NCBI GenBank assembly: GCA_030667035.1
Contig: DAOUWQ010000001.1
Coordinates: 1 to 18,129 of the forward strand
DNA length: 18,129 bases
Reading direction: 5' to 3'
Origin: Candidatus Heimdallarchaeota archaeon
Lineage (GTDB): Archaea; Asgardarchaeota; Heimdallarchaeia; JABLTI01
Within the stretch, counting starts at the first letter, position 1. Each line of letters begins with the position of its first letter. A program made the position numbers and the translations under genes. Shown here piece after piece: positions 1 through 8,130 of this stretch. The notes under the pieces were generated by a model, which made no database searches, had not been told where the DNA came from, and worked only from the letters and a program-made list of their open reading frames with translations.

Positions 1-377
1 AAGAGCAAAATAATTTCTAAAAAGAAGGCTGATAATACTAGAATCCAAGCCCCATAAATAAGCGTTGAAAGTAAAAGGCAGAATTTTCTTCCAGGTAAGA
101 AACCAAAAATAGCAATTAGAGATGGGATTAAACTTGCAGAAATAAATCCTACTGCTGTAATATCTACAGCGGTTCGTGAGTCTATTAATCGTAAAGGTGA
201 AATTATTATTATCACTAAAACCATTGCTAAAGCAATAAATTGTAGGTTTAACCTTTTTCTTCTGAAGATTTCTGAAGTGGGTTCTGTAACCAATGACAAA
301 ACTTTCTTAGTATCCCCTTCCGAGATGAATTCTATTTCATTTTCCTCTTTGGAATCTTTGCGGCTCCAGTCGGTCAC
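1..377 (-). CDS. Partial membrane protein downstream of DUF58 gene (5' part only)
   Basis: This reading frame starts with GTG at 377–375 and stays open to the left edge, giving about 125 residues. The GTG directly follows the TAG stop of the DUF58 gene (380–378), and a GGAGGGAG Shine-Dalgarno lies about 10 bases upstream inside that gene, so the two are almost certainly translationally coupled. The first ~43 residues are charged and probably cytosolic (begins MTDWSRKDSKEEN). Three hydrophobic stretches follow at about residues 44–64, 70–93 and 98–122, looking like transmembrane helices. I do not recognise a family. Position after moxR and DUF58 suggests a membrane partner of that system, as transglutaminase-like or other membrane proteins often occupy this slot, but nothing catalytic is visible in the part present. 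The C-terminus is outside the window. Confidence 0.7.
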   Translation of the reverse strand, partial: MTDWSRKDSKEENEIEFISEGDTKKVLSLVTEPTSEIFRRKRLNLQFIALAMVLVIIIISPLRLIDSRTAVDITAVGFISASLIPSLIAIFGFLPGRKFCLLLSTLIYGAWILVLSAFFLEIILL

Positions 378-1670
378 CTATCTACTCCCTCCTCTTCTTA
401 CTGATATTTGTTTTAACTTATTCATGAACACACTGAAAGGTACAGAAATATCCCATTCAATAACAATGACTCCTTTTTGATAAACTTTAATTATCTCGGT
501 TTTTCTTCGAGTCTTCAAATCTTGATGCACTAAAACATTTGCTGCGTTTTCTTTATCTTTAATAAACCGCCATTCTGAATCTATAATGGATGGAACAAGG
601 AAAAAGCTATTTCTCCTTCTTCGAGCCGTTTGTACAAGAATACTATTTATTTTTTGATCAATTAATGGTGTAATAAAGATAGTTAAACAATTATTTGGAA
701 AATGTTTGTCTAGATTATTATCTAATCTATCTTTTAAGATACTAGTCCTGCTCATTTTGGTTGCTTGTATATCAATTAATTTTTCAGTGAACTTCATTAG
801 TTGTTGTCTTGAGCTACTCAGATCAAATCTATCAACAATATCACGAATTATTACCAAACCAACTCTACACTTGTATTTTAGAAAGTGTTCTGTAAGAGAA
901 AGTACAGCCTTTATTTCTTCATCTAAAACCGAGCCTGTTTTCTCTGTTGCATCAAGAACCAACAAAAGATCTGCCGAACGGAAGAGCTCATACTCATTTG
1001 CGAATAATTTGTTGTATTTTGCTGTTGCAGGCCAATTAATTCTTCCTATTGAATCTGAAGAAGTAAATTCTCGTACACCTGAAAAATCAAGTCCTTCTCC
1101 TTTCAATTTCGAATGGAATGGCCCATCAGAGATTTTTGGATATTTTGTTCTAAAAGGCATATCTTTGATCAATTCGAAATTTGGGATAACAACTAAGTCG
1201 CTAATTGTTTCTTCATATGTTGCAACAGTGTACACTGAATTTGTAAAATTACGTGCTCTTATATGCGTTGGTCCTAAGTTCCATCTCCCTCTGTAATCAC
1301 ACTTTATTTCATAACGAACAACAGTCTCCTCACCAGAATCCAGAGTTGTTATAATGTGATTACTCCCCTTTTTCAAGCTGACTTGCAAAGGAAGTATATC
1401 ATGTACTTCCATCATTTCAATAGTTTTTTTCCCATGGTTCTTAATCTTTAAAGTGATTTGAATATGTTCTCCTTCTTGATATCTTGTTTGATCAATTTCT
1501 CGAATGATTTCTATATCAAGCTCTTCTGGAGGTTGCGTAATAAAATAAGCTACTATTAGAACAGATATTGGAATTAAGGCTAATAAAATCAACCAATTTC
1601 TAAATCCTATACCAAGTAGAAGAATTCCGAAAAATGATGCAAGAGTCCATCTTATCTTTGGTGTGAACAT
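378..1670 (-). CDS. DUF58 family protein, membrane-anchored, partner of MoxR
   Basis: 430 residues. Two hydrophobic segments lie at the N-terminus (about 8–22 and 24–44), followed by a beta-rich region (about 50–160) that resembles the repeat-like extracellular or Ig-like part seen in such proteins. The DUF58 core is at about 190–240: G-x-x-F-S-G-V-R-E-F, then S-D-S-I-G-R-I-N-W-P-A-T-A-K, then N-E-Y-E-L, and a strand ending LLLVLDAT, which corresponds to the start of the vWA-like fold. The MIDAS motif is degenerate (DAT rather than DxSxS), as is common in DUF58. Start ATG at 1670 has a GAGG ribosome site 7 bases upstream. The gene lies 49 bases after moxR on the same strand, the standard MoxR–DUF58 arrangement. 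By family knowledge the pair acts as an ATP-driven maturation or metal-insertion system at the envelope; the client here is unknown. Confidence 0.9.
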   Translation of the reverse strand: MFTPKIRWTLASFFGILLLGIGFRNWLILLALIPISVLIVAYFITQPPEELDIEIIREIDQTRYQEGEHIQITLKIKNHGKKTIEMMEVHDILPLQVSLKKGSNHIITTLDSGEETVVRYEIKCDYRGRWNLGPTHIRARNFTNSVYTVATYEETISDLVVIPNFELIKDMPFRTKYPKISDGPFHSKLKGEGLDFSGVREFTSSDSIGRINWPATAKYNKLFANEYELFRSADLLLVLDATEKTGSVLDEEIKAVLSLTEHFLKYKCRVGLVIIRDIVDRFDLSSSRQQLMKFTEKLIDIQATKMSRTSILKDRLDNNLDKHFPNNCLTIFITPLIDQKINSILVQTARRRRNSFFLVPSIIDSEWRFIKDKENAANVLVHQDLKTRRKTEIIKVYQKGVIVIEWDISVPFSVFMNKLKQISVRRGGSR

Positions 1671-1719
1671 AATTCTGCCTCATCTCTTCTTTTGTTCTCT
1701 ATTTCTCTGAACGGGATTT

Positions 1720-2682
1720 CTAATCTAATCGCGGAGCTTTGATTTTTGTTAAGATACGAGCTAACACTTCTGCTGATTTTATTCCAGTTAACCAGCTTCC
1801 TGTTGTAAGAATAATTCGATGTTCTAAAGCAGGAATCACTACTTTCTTTACATCATCTGGATTAACAAAATTTCGACCATTTATTACTGCACTTGCTCTT
1901 GAAAGATGGAGTAAAGATAAGCTACCTCTTGGGCTTGCTCCTACTTCAATTCTATCACTTTCTCGGGTAGCTCGAACAATATCTACAATATATTGTTTAA
2001 TGCGGTCATCGATGTGAATTTCCTCAACAACATTCTGTATTTGGACAATTTCCTTTTCATTTGTAATTGCTTTTAATTCAAATTCCTCTCGTTTGCGTTC
2101 AATTCGACGATTTAGAATTTCAATTTCTTCATTTACATCTGGATAGCCTACACTAATTTTCATAATGAATCTATCTAACTGAGCTTCTGGTAAGGGGAAT
2201 GTTCCTTCAAACTCAATTGGATTTTGTGTTGCTAAAACATGGAACGGTTGAGCAAGTGGATAGGTGGTTCCATCAACAGTAACATGCTGTTCTTGCATCG
2301 CTTCAAGAAGTGCGGACTGAGTTTTAGGCGAAGCTCGATTTATTTCATCTACGAGAAGAAGGTTAGTAAATACTGGTCCTTGTCTGAAGAAGAATTCTTG
2401 TTTCTTTTGATTATAGATTGTTGAACCAGTTACATCTGCTGGCAGAAGATCTGGTGTACATTGTATACGGGTGAAATTACATTCCATTACTTGACCAAAT
2501 GCCTTAATCATCATCGTTTTGGCTAGACCTGGAACATCTTCTAACAAGAGATTACCTTTCGCTAAAATCCCTATGAGAATTTTCTCAAGCACGTCTTCTT
2601 TTCCAACAATGATTTTCCCAACTTCACTCAAAATAGATTTTGTAACAGCCGAGGCTTTTTCTAGTTTCATCAAACATCCCAC
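1720..2682 (-). CDS. moxR: MoxR-family AAA+ ATPase
   Basis: 320 residues, the normal length for MoxR. The family-typical Walker A region reads EDVPGLAKT (about 48–56), Walker B is LLLVDE (about 108–113) followed by INRAS, sensor 1 is ATQNP (about 151–155), and the DRF arginine-finger region is at about 170–172; the C-terminal part (about 240–320) is the helical lid with the RASAVINGR and DDV motifs typical of the family. MoxR proteins work as ATP-dependent chaperones with vWA-containing partners, here the DUF58 gene directly downstream. The start is ambiguous: GTG at 2682 gives the full length, while ATG at 2670 (MKLEKAS) sits 4 bases behind GGGATG and may be the real one. A TATA-like box (2733–2740) and a 16-bp palindrome (2743–2758) precede it. 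Confidence 0.93.
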   Translation of the reverse strand: MGCLMKLEKASAVTKSILSEVGKIIVGKEDVLEKILIGILAKGNLLLEDVPGLAKTMMIKAFGQVMECNFTRIQCTPDLLPADVTGSTIYNQKKQEFFFRQGPVFTNLLLVDEINRASPKTQSALLEAMQEQHVTVDGTTYPLAQPFHVLATQNPIEFEGTFPLPEAQLDRFIMKISVGYPDVNEEIEILNRRIERKREEFELKAITNEKEIVQIQNVVEEIHIDDRIKQYIVDIVRATRESDRIEVGASPRGSLSLLHLSRASAVINGRNFVNPDDVKKVVIPALEHRIILTTGSWLTGIKSAEVLARILTKIKAPRLD

Positions 2683-2732
2683 TGTATCTACAATTTTTTT
2701 TGCTATTAAATTTCGATTCTATTGCTCTATCA

Positions 2733-2740
2733 AATATAAA
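2733..2740 (-). promoter_or_regulatory. TATA-like box of the moxR–DUF58 operon
   Basis: On the minus strand the sequence reads TTTATATT, followed about 50 bases later by the moxR start. An archaeal transcription start would fall about 25 bases downstream, near 2708, giving a leader of roughly 25–40 bases. This is a motif call only. Confidence 0.4.
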
Positions 2741-2742
2741 CT

Positions 2743-2758
2743 ATTTACCTAGGTAAAT
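2743..2758. promoter_or_regulatory. Perfect 16-bp palindrome next to moxR TATA box, candidate operator
   Basis: The sequence ATTTACCTAGGTAAAT is its own reverse complement over all 16 bases. It ends two bases from the TATA-like box of the moxR operon, where the BRE and TFB would sit, so a dimeric regulator bound here would block or assist transcription initiation. A second, shorter perfect palindrome (ATTACTAGTAAT, 2780–2791) lies 21 bases further upstream. No regulator gene is adjacent. Confidence 0.4.
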
Positions 2759-2915
2759 TTGTTTTTGGTTAGCGGTTTAATTACTAGTAATATTTGCTAA
2801 TCCAGAAACATTATGCAATTTCTCTCTTTTAAGGGTGCTTTTTTGTTTGTTATTTCTGCTCCTCCTATTTTGGCACTATTTTCTTTTTTGAAAATACTAG
2901 AAACGCAAGACTATC

Positions 2916-2928
2916 CGAAAGTTTAAAG
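2916..2928 (+). promoter_or_regulatory. BRE/TATA-like promoter of the Sec61-beta gene
   Basis: CGAAA (BRE-like, 2916–2920) is followed by GTTTAAAG (2921–2928). A start site about 25 bases later, near 2950, would leave a leader of under 30 bases to the ATG at 2978. Confidence 0.4.
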
Positions 2929-2977
2929 AATAGTTATCTGAAAGAATGGATACTGATTGATTAGAGGATTACCGACA

Positions 2978-3178
2978 ATGAGTAGAAGACAAAAAACTAG
3001 CGGCAGTGGTGGCGGAGCAATGCCTGCAACAGGTGCAGGTTTAATCAGATTCTTTGAAGAAGACACTCCCGGAATTAAAGTTGGACCATATGCTGTAATG
3101 ATCTTTGCAGTAGTACTAATTATAGTTGTTTTAGCAGGTCCTTGGGTATTAAAACTATTCACAGGCACAACCGGTTAA
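2978..3178 (+). CDS. Preprotein translocase subunit Sec61-beta (SecG-type)
   Basis: 66 residues, the usual archaeal Sec61-beta size. The N-terminus is a flexible, Gly/Ser-rich cytosolic tail (starts MSRRQKTSGSGGG), then the conserved amphipathic patch AGLIRFFEEDTPGIKVGP (about 19–37), and one transmembrane helix (about 38–58, YAVMIFAVVLIIVVLAG) ending near the C-terminus. This is a tail-anchored accessory subunit of the SecYE protein-conducting channel. ATG at 2978 is chosen over an upstream in-frame TTG at 2957 because homologues begin MSRR/MAKK directly before the Gly-rich tail. The gene stands alone on the plus strand between two minus-strand units (moxR divergent, scpA convergent). Confidence 0.93.
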   Translation: MSRRQKTSGSGGGAMPATGAGLIRFFEEDTPGIKVGPYAVMIFAVVLIIVVLAGPWVLKLFTGTTG

Positions 3179-3191
3179 TTACACAATTAAG

Positions 3192-3214
3192 CTTTTGATG
3201 TTTTGCATCAAAAG
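3192..3214. terminator. Hairpin between convergent Sec61-beta and scpA genes
   Basis: A perfect 9-bp stem (CTTTTGATG / CATCAAAAG) with loop TTTTG lies 13 bases after the Sec61-beta stop and is followed by a T-rich stretch to about 3231. It also lies beyond the 3' end of scpA, so it could serve both directions. Confidence 0.45.
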
Positions 3215-3274
3215 TCATTTAATCTATTTTAGAATTTTAAACAAGAACAATCTCTCTAGTTTTTGGAAGAAAAA

Positions 3275-4162
3275 TTAATCTTCTTCCTCAAAGAGCATAT
3301 CACTTTCTTCTATGAAATCATTTTCTTCATCAATTTCTGTAATAGTAACGCTATCCTCTGTAGGAGATCCATCTCTTAGCTTTTTCTCAATTACCTTTTC
3401 TAAACCGCCCAAAAATTCTTCTTCATTATCTCTGATTGGTACGAGAGTAATCACTGTTAAATCTTCATCTTGGAATAATTGCGCTTTTAGCTCAAAACAT
3501 AAAAACAACATACAAAGAAACGAACGAATAACAGTAACTCGACTTGTATTAGGTATTAGTAACTCATCAAACCGAATTGGTCGTTTGTATTTTTCATATA
3601 ATTTAACTAACTCTCTATAAATATCCTTTTTGAGTCTAGCTGTTTTCGTAGCTTCTTCATCAATAATTCTTACCGGCTTAGGTGGTAATTGTAAAGGTTG
3701 AATTAGTGCTTTTCTCTTACCTAATGCAACACGTTGCTTATACCTTACCTCTTGCTTGAGCAATCCCTGGAATGCGTAAACTAATTCATTGAATGTAACT
3801 GGTCTTTGAGAAATATGGTATGACGGACTTATTTCTGGAATATCAAAACCTAAGGCTTCTAAGTCTTCCTTATTATCATCTGTTTCTTCAATAAGTTTAA
3901 TGAGGTCACTTACTTTTGCACGATACAAAATCGCTGCAGAGAGAATAGCTCGACCAAGTACAGGAAAATTAATGTCATCGGTATTTCTCATCTCTTGAAC
4001 AAATCGAGTAATCAAATCAGCAATCTCTAAATCCCATGGGTCAACTTTGCGGAATTGCGTTACATCAGTTAAAAGCCTAAAAGGTGCACGTAACCAGAAT
4101 GGATAATCCTCAGGAACTCCTTGATTTTCTTCCTGCTTTAGTCCAAAATCTTTTTGCGCCAT
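3275..4162 (-). CDS. scpA: Segregation and condensation protein A (kleisin ScpA)
   Basis: 295 residues. The N-terminal winged-helix region that contacts the SMC neck contains the family signature VDPWDLEIADLITRFVQEM (about 40–58), followed by a helical stretch (LGRAILSAAILYRAKVSDLI, family pattern of hydrophobic residues and 'AxLlxxKS'-like turn). A linker and a C-terminal winged-helix part (about 185–260) follow, then a very acidic tail (ends with repeated E/D). ScpA is the kleisin that closes the SMC ring for chromosome compaction and segregation. Start ATG at 4162 has an AGGTGT ribosome site upstream. It lies 75 bases after smc on the same strand, fitting a two-gene unit; no scpB-like winged-helix gene is adjacent. 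Confidence 0.93.
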   Translation of the reverse strand: MAQKDFGLKQEENQGVPEDYPFWLRAPFRLLTDVTQFRKVDPWDLEIADLITRFVQEMRNTDDINFPVLGRAILSAAILYRAKVSDLIKLIEETDDNKEDLEALGFDIPEISPSYHISQRPVTFNELVYAFQGLLKQEVRYKQRVALGKRKALIQPLQLPPKPVRIIDEEATKTARLKKDIYRELVKLYEKYKRPIRFDELLIPNTSRVTVIRSFLCMLFLCFELKAQLFQDEDLTVITLVPIRDNEEEFLGGLEKVIEKKLRDGSPTEDSVTITEIDEENDFIEESDMLFEEED

Positions 4163-4203
4163 ATGTCTTACACCTTTATTATCGTTCTATTTGTTATCTT
4201 TAA

Positions 4204-4223
4204 TTAAGGTATCAAAACCTTAA
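4204..4223. promoter_or_regulatory. 7-bp-stem hairpin in the smc–scpA gap
   Basis: TTAAGGT and ACCTTAA form a perfect inverted repeat with a six-base loop in the 75-base gap between smc and scpA. It could be a partial terminator or attenuator that lowers scpA transcription relative to smc, or an operator for a separate scpA promoter. No long T-run follows it on either strand. Confidence 0.3.
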
Positions 4224-4237
4224 ATTTTGAATAAATT

Positions 4238-7200
4238 TTAGTAATCGTAAACTTCTGCTTCTGATGGCAAATCTGTTTTCTCAACGATTTTCATAACTTC
4301 ATCTAATGACACTGTTACAATTTGAGAAATTCGATCTTCACCTGCAGTTACACCAAATATCTTTTCTGCTGCAGCAATCATTGGTGCTCTTAAACTGATA
4401 ACTATTATTTGTGTATTGTTACTCATCTCGCGAACAAGTGTGGAAACTTTGTTAACATTGTTGAGATCTAAGAAAGCATCAATTTCATCTAGAACATAAA
4501 AGGGAGCTGGTTTGTATCGTTGTATTGCGAATATCATTGCTAACGCTGTGAGAGATTTTTCACCTCCAGAAAGAGATAACATACTGGTGATTTTCTTTCC
4601 ACCGGGGTTAGCCATAATATGAATACCTCCATTGAATGGATCATCTGGGTCCTCTAACTCTACTTTTGCTCTTCCGTCATGTGAAAGAACGCTAAAGACT
4701 CTGTTGAAATCTTTAGAAATATTATTGAAAATAACCATGAATTTTTCTCGCTTTTCGCTTTCTATGTCGCTTATTGCTTTACTAATGGCTTCAAAATCCC
4801 TTTCAACGAATTTTCTCTTGTCTATTAATTCGTTATTCAATTCAAGTTCTTCTTCATACTGAGAAACTGCTTTCATATTAATCTCGGGGAGTGCATCGAG
4901 TTCTGCTTTTAGTCCCGTAATAACTTCTCTCAGAACATTGATATCAATTACTTCGTCCTCAGCAAAAATGTAGGGTAAATCTCTTTCAGCAGCAATTTCT
5001 TCCAATTCAATTATTTGTCCATCGTTATTGGATTTTTCATTAACTAGCCTTTCAACTAAAATAATTATCTGATTTTGTTCTTGTCTTTCCTCTTCCAAAC
5101 GTATTCTCAAGTTTGCTTGTTCTTCTTCTAACTTTTCTTGCTCATTTTGACTCTCTTCAATTAGAGAGATCAATTTATCTCGTTTCTCTTTCTTTTGATT
5201 AACTTCTGAATTAATTTTATCAACTGTATCTTGGAGGAGTGTTACTTCATTCAGTAAATCAGGTTCATTCTTCTCAATACTTTCAATTCTCTTGTGAATT
5301 TCTTGGATTGCTTTTTTATTGGCTTCCAGTTCAGCAGAAGTTTTGAAATGTTTCATTTTCAAGTCATTAATTATATCTCCAATTTCAACCTGCTGACTTT
5401 CCTTAATCTTTATTTCAGTGATAATATCTTGAACACCGCTAGTATCAAGTTCTTCTTTTAGTTTCAATTCTGATTCTGATAATGTTTCAAGTGTAATTGT
5501 AATATCTTTTCTAGAATTTAATAAATCATCAATTTTTACTTCTAAATCTTCAAACTCTTTTGAGAGCTGTTCCAATTCTTTTTGAATTCGAATGTTTTCT
5601 TGACTTCTTATTTCAATTTCTTCTTGGATAATATTGATATCTCGTTCTCTCAAATCTCCATTTCTTGTCACATCACTTAATTGTGGTTGAAGATCGTCAT
5701 TCAATTCCTTTACTATATCAGTTCGGTATGCTAGTAATCTACTTCGCTCTTCTTGCAGTGTTCCATATTCCTCTTCTAATTCTGGAAGTTTTCCTTCTTC
5801 TTCAATTATTAGCGAGATCTTTGATGCTCCCTTTGCTCTAAAGAAACCACCAGTTATGGCTCCAGATGGGTTAACTACATCACCATCCAAAGTTACCGCT
5901 CTAAAAGAGAAACCGACCTTTCGTGCAGCATCGAGATTTTTGACAATAACTGTTTGTCCAAAAACAAATTCTGCAGCCTTTCGGTATTTCTCATTAAATT
6001 CTACTAAATCTATAGCTTTACCAATTACTCCTTTTTCTTTGAAATCTGCATTAATAGTATATGGTTTTAATTTATTCAATGGCAAGAAGGTTACTCTTCC
6101 GGCTTTTGCTTTTTTAACCATCATTACACATTGTGCTGCTACGTCGTCTGTCTCCACTACAACATGATTTGTGCGATTACCAGCAGTAATATTCAAAGCG
6201 ATAGAGTATTTTGGATGCGTTTTACAAATTTCTCCTACTGTACCGTAGATGCCTTGTATCTCCCCTGAATCTCTTGCTTCTAAAACAAGTTTAATCCCTC
6301 TATCTCTGCCAGTCATTTCTGCCATAATTTTCTTCGTAGTTTCTAGTTCTGTTTGAATCCGTTTAATATTGATAGCTTTATCACGCAAGTTTTGCTCATT
6401 TTCAACTAATTCTTTTTCAACTGTATCCTGCTCTACCCTTAATTCATTCACTTTAACTTCTAGTTTTCTTGCGAGTTCATTATAATCATTAATTTCACTG
6501 GTATACTTTGCTTTTCGACTTAGAAAAGTAGCGAGGATACCTGCAACTTCAACAACTCTCTTTTCTCGTTCACTTAATTTCGACTGAACAATGTTAATAT
6601 TATTGTTAAAAATAGCTAATTGGGATTCCATATCTGCTCTTCGTTTATTCATCTCTGCAGTGTTTGAACGAATTTCTTCTAATTGATTCATTACTTCACT
6701 GCTCTTTGATGTTTCAAGCATTTGTCTTTTCGAATCAAGTTCCTCTTTGATTTTCTTGAGTGTGCTATCTGTACCCTGTAATTGTTCTTTGGTAGATAAA
6801 CTATCTCTTGCTAATTCTGAATCCTCTAAATTAATGCTATCTAATTCTTCTTTAGCATTAATTTTGTTTTCTTTTAATTGTTCTAACTCACGTTCTTTCT
6901 GAACTTTATTTGTAGATTCAACGGAATATTTTCTGGTTAACTCTTCAATTTCGTTTGTAAGAGTATTGAAAGATTGAGTTGTAGCATCTTTTACTTTTGC
7001 TTTAGCTTCTTTGAGTTTTTCATCATAAGACCCAATTGCTACTGTAATTTGTTCAATAGTTTCTAAGGAACTCTTTTTCTTATTCTTTAAATCATCGATT
7101 TTTGATACAATTTCATCTATTCTATCTTTTAGTTGTCTTATACGTGCGTGAACAAGTTTTGCTTCTGTATTCTTAATCCGAACTGTTAATTCCTGATATC

Positions 7201-7882
7201 GTACTGCATCTTCTTTCTCTTTTTCCAATCTTGCAAGATTCTTCATTGATTCCTCTAATCTTACAGAGGCAATACGTAATTTTGTTCGTGCATCATCAAG
7301 GTTTTTCTGTGCCTTATCCTTCTTTTCATCATAAGAGGCTATCCCTGCAATTTCTTCAAAAAGTCCTCTGACTTGTAATGGAGACATATTGGCAAAATTA
7401 GCTATTTCCCCTTGTCGTATAACATTATAACCGTCAATTGAGATGCCACACATCGCAATAGTATCTATTATTTCATTTCGAGTAATTTTAGATCCGTTAA
7501 GAAAATATTCACTTCTGCCATCAAGATGGACTTTTCGACTGATATGAACTTCATCTGTCGCTATAGGTATCTCTTTTGGTTCAGCAGCATTATCTAGAAC
7601 TAATGTAACCTTTGCATTTGGAGCTGTTTTTTGTCCTTCTCTTGTCCCTGAAAAAATTACTCCTGATAATTTATCACTACGTATTGTTTTAGAACTAAGT
7701 TGACCAATAACAAACTGTATTGCATCAGAAATATTGGATTTTCCACAGCCATTTGGTCCACTTATAACGGTTAATCCTTTGGTTAAGTGAAGTACAACCT
7801 TACGACGACCATAACTCTTAAAATTTTCAAGAATTAATCTTTTAATATGAACCAGTAGTAATTCACCTGCTGCTGTCCTCAC
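4238..7882 (-). CDS. smc: Chromosome segregation ATPase SMC
   Basis: 1214 residues, within the usual SMC range of 1150–1250. Walker A is GPNGCGKSN (about 42–50), preceded by the family start IKRLxLENFKSYG. Two long coiled-coil arms (about 170–500 and 690–1010) flank a globular hinge (about 525–680, containing GIYGTVGEIC and the DGDVVNPSGAITGG motif). The C-terminal head has the ABC signature LSLSGGEKSL (about 1098) and Walker B PFYVLDEIDAFLD (about 1124–1136). It forms the ATP-driven dimer that, with ScpA downstream, organises chromosomes. Start: GTG at 7882 gives this length but has no ribosome site and may lie upstream of the transcript start; homologues begin near residue 10–11, where a CTG (7855–7853) sits 7 bases after a perfect AGGTGA (7868–7863). 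See findings. Confidence 0.96.
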   Translation of the reverse strand: MRTAAGELLLVHIKRLILENFKSYGRRKVVLHLTKGLTVISGPNGCGKSNISDAIQFVIGQLSSKTIRSDKLSGVIFSGTREGQKTAPNAKVTLVLDNAAEPKEIPIATDEVHISRKVHLDGRSEYFLNGSKITRNEIIDTIAMCGISIDGYNVIRQGEIANFANMSPLQVRGLFEEIAGIASYDEKKDKAQKNLDDARTKLRIASVRLEESMKNLARLEKEKEDAVRYQELTVRIKNTEAKLVHARIRQLKDRIDEIVSKIDDLKNKKKSSLETIEQITVAIGSYDEKLKEAKAKVKDATTQSFNTLTNEIEELTRKYSVESTNKVQKERELEQLKENKINAKEELDSINLEDSELARDSLSTKEQLQGTDSTLKKIKEELDSKRQMLETSKSSEVMNQLEEIRSNTAEMNKRRADMESQLAIFNNNINIVQSKLSEREKRVVEVAGILATFLSRKAKYTSEINDYNELARKLEVKVNELRVEQDTVEKELVENEQNLRDKAINIKRIQTELETTKKIMAEMTGRDRGIKLVLEARDSGEIQGIYGTVGEICKTHPKYSIALNITAGNRTNHVVVETDDVAAQCVMMVKKAKAGRVTFLPLNKLKPYTINADFKEKGVIGKAIDLVEFNEKYRKAAEFVFGQTVIVKNLDAARKVGFSFRAVTLDGDVVNPSGAITGGFFRAKGASKISLIIEEEGKLPELEEEYGTLQEERSRLLAYRTDIVKELNDDLQPQLSDVTRNGDLRERDINIIQEEIEIRSQENIRIQKELEQLSKEFEDLEVKIDDLLNSRKDITITLETLSESELKLKEELDTSGVQDIITEIKIKESQQVEIGDIINDLKMKHFKTSAELEANKKAIQEIHKRIESIEKNEPDLLNEVTLLQDTVDKINSEVNQKKEKRDKLISLIEESQNEQEKLEEEQANLRIRLEEERQEQNQIIILVERLVNEKSNNDGQIIELEEIAAERDLPYIFAEDEVIDINVLREVITGLKAELDALPEINMKAVSQYEEELELNNELIDKRKFVERDFEAISKAISDIESEKREKFMVIFNNISKDFNRVFSVLSHDGRAKVELEDPDDPFNGGIHIMANPGGKKITSMLSLSGGEKSLTALAMIFAIQRYKPAPFYVLDEIDAFLDLNNVNKVSTLVREMSNNTQIIVISLRAPMIAAAEKIFGVTAGEDRISQIVTVSLDEVMKIVEKTDLPSEAEVYDY
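7863..7868 (-). promoter_or_regulatory. Shine-Dalgarno AGGTGA inside the annotated smc 5' end
   Basis: On the minus strand AGGTGA matches the archaeal 16S anti-SD perfectly. It lies 14 bases inside the frame opened by GTG 7882, and the codon at proper spacing (7 bases) is CTG at 7855, followed by GTT CAT ATT AAA, the point where SMC homologues begin (M-V/x-H/x-I-K). It therefore bears on which start is used. Confidence 0.45.
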
Positions 7883-8130
7883 AACATTATATTAGTATAC
7901 ATCCGACATTATTTCTCTCATGAAATATTATTAATATTCTTCTAAATGAGACTATTTTATCTCAGCAAATTCTTTCTCTTTTTAAATGGTTTTGAGACTT
8001 CTACATCAAATTGCTTACCCTCACATCAAAAAGGATAGTACTATCTATAACTTACATTCTAACCCACATTGATTCATTTAACTGAAAAAATGGGAAGAGA
8101 TAGAAATTATATTGATAATCTAAACTCCTT
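7883..8130. other. Intergenic region upstream of smc
   Basis: This 248-base AT-rich gap between the Roadblock gene and smc (both minus strand) has no credible reading frame. It holds a TATA-like ATACTAATATAA on the minus strand just upstream of 7882, a perfect 12-bp palindrome GATAGTACTATC at 8034–8045, and a T-run on the minus strand (TTTTTT near 8087) that could end Roadblock transcription. Confidence 0.5.

Noticed and set aside
706..1296. Plus-strand open frame of 196 codons opposite the DUF58 gene
   Set aside because: It lies wholly inside a well-supported minus-strand gene, its product is low-complexity Ser/Leu-rich with no family features, and it has no ribosome site.
2923..3168. Minus-strand frame of 81 codons opposite Sec61-beta
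   Set aside because: Sec61-beta is unmistakable on the plus strand; the opposite product is Pro/Ile-rich with no recognisable features.
5856..6167. Plus-strand open frame of 103 codons opposite the SMC hinge
   Set aside because: It is antisense to the conserved hinge motifs and has no independent coding signs.
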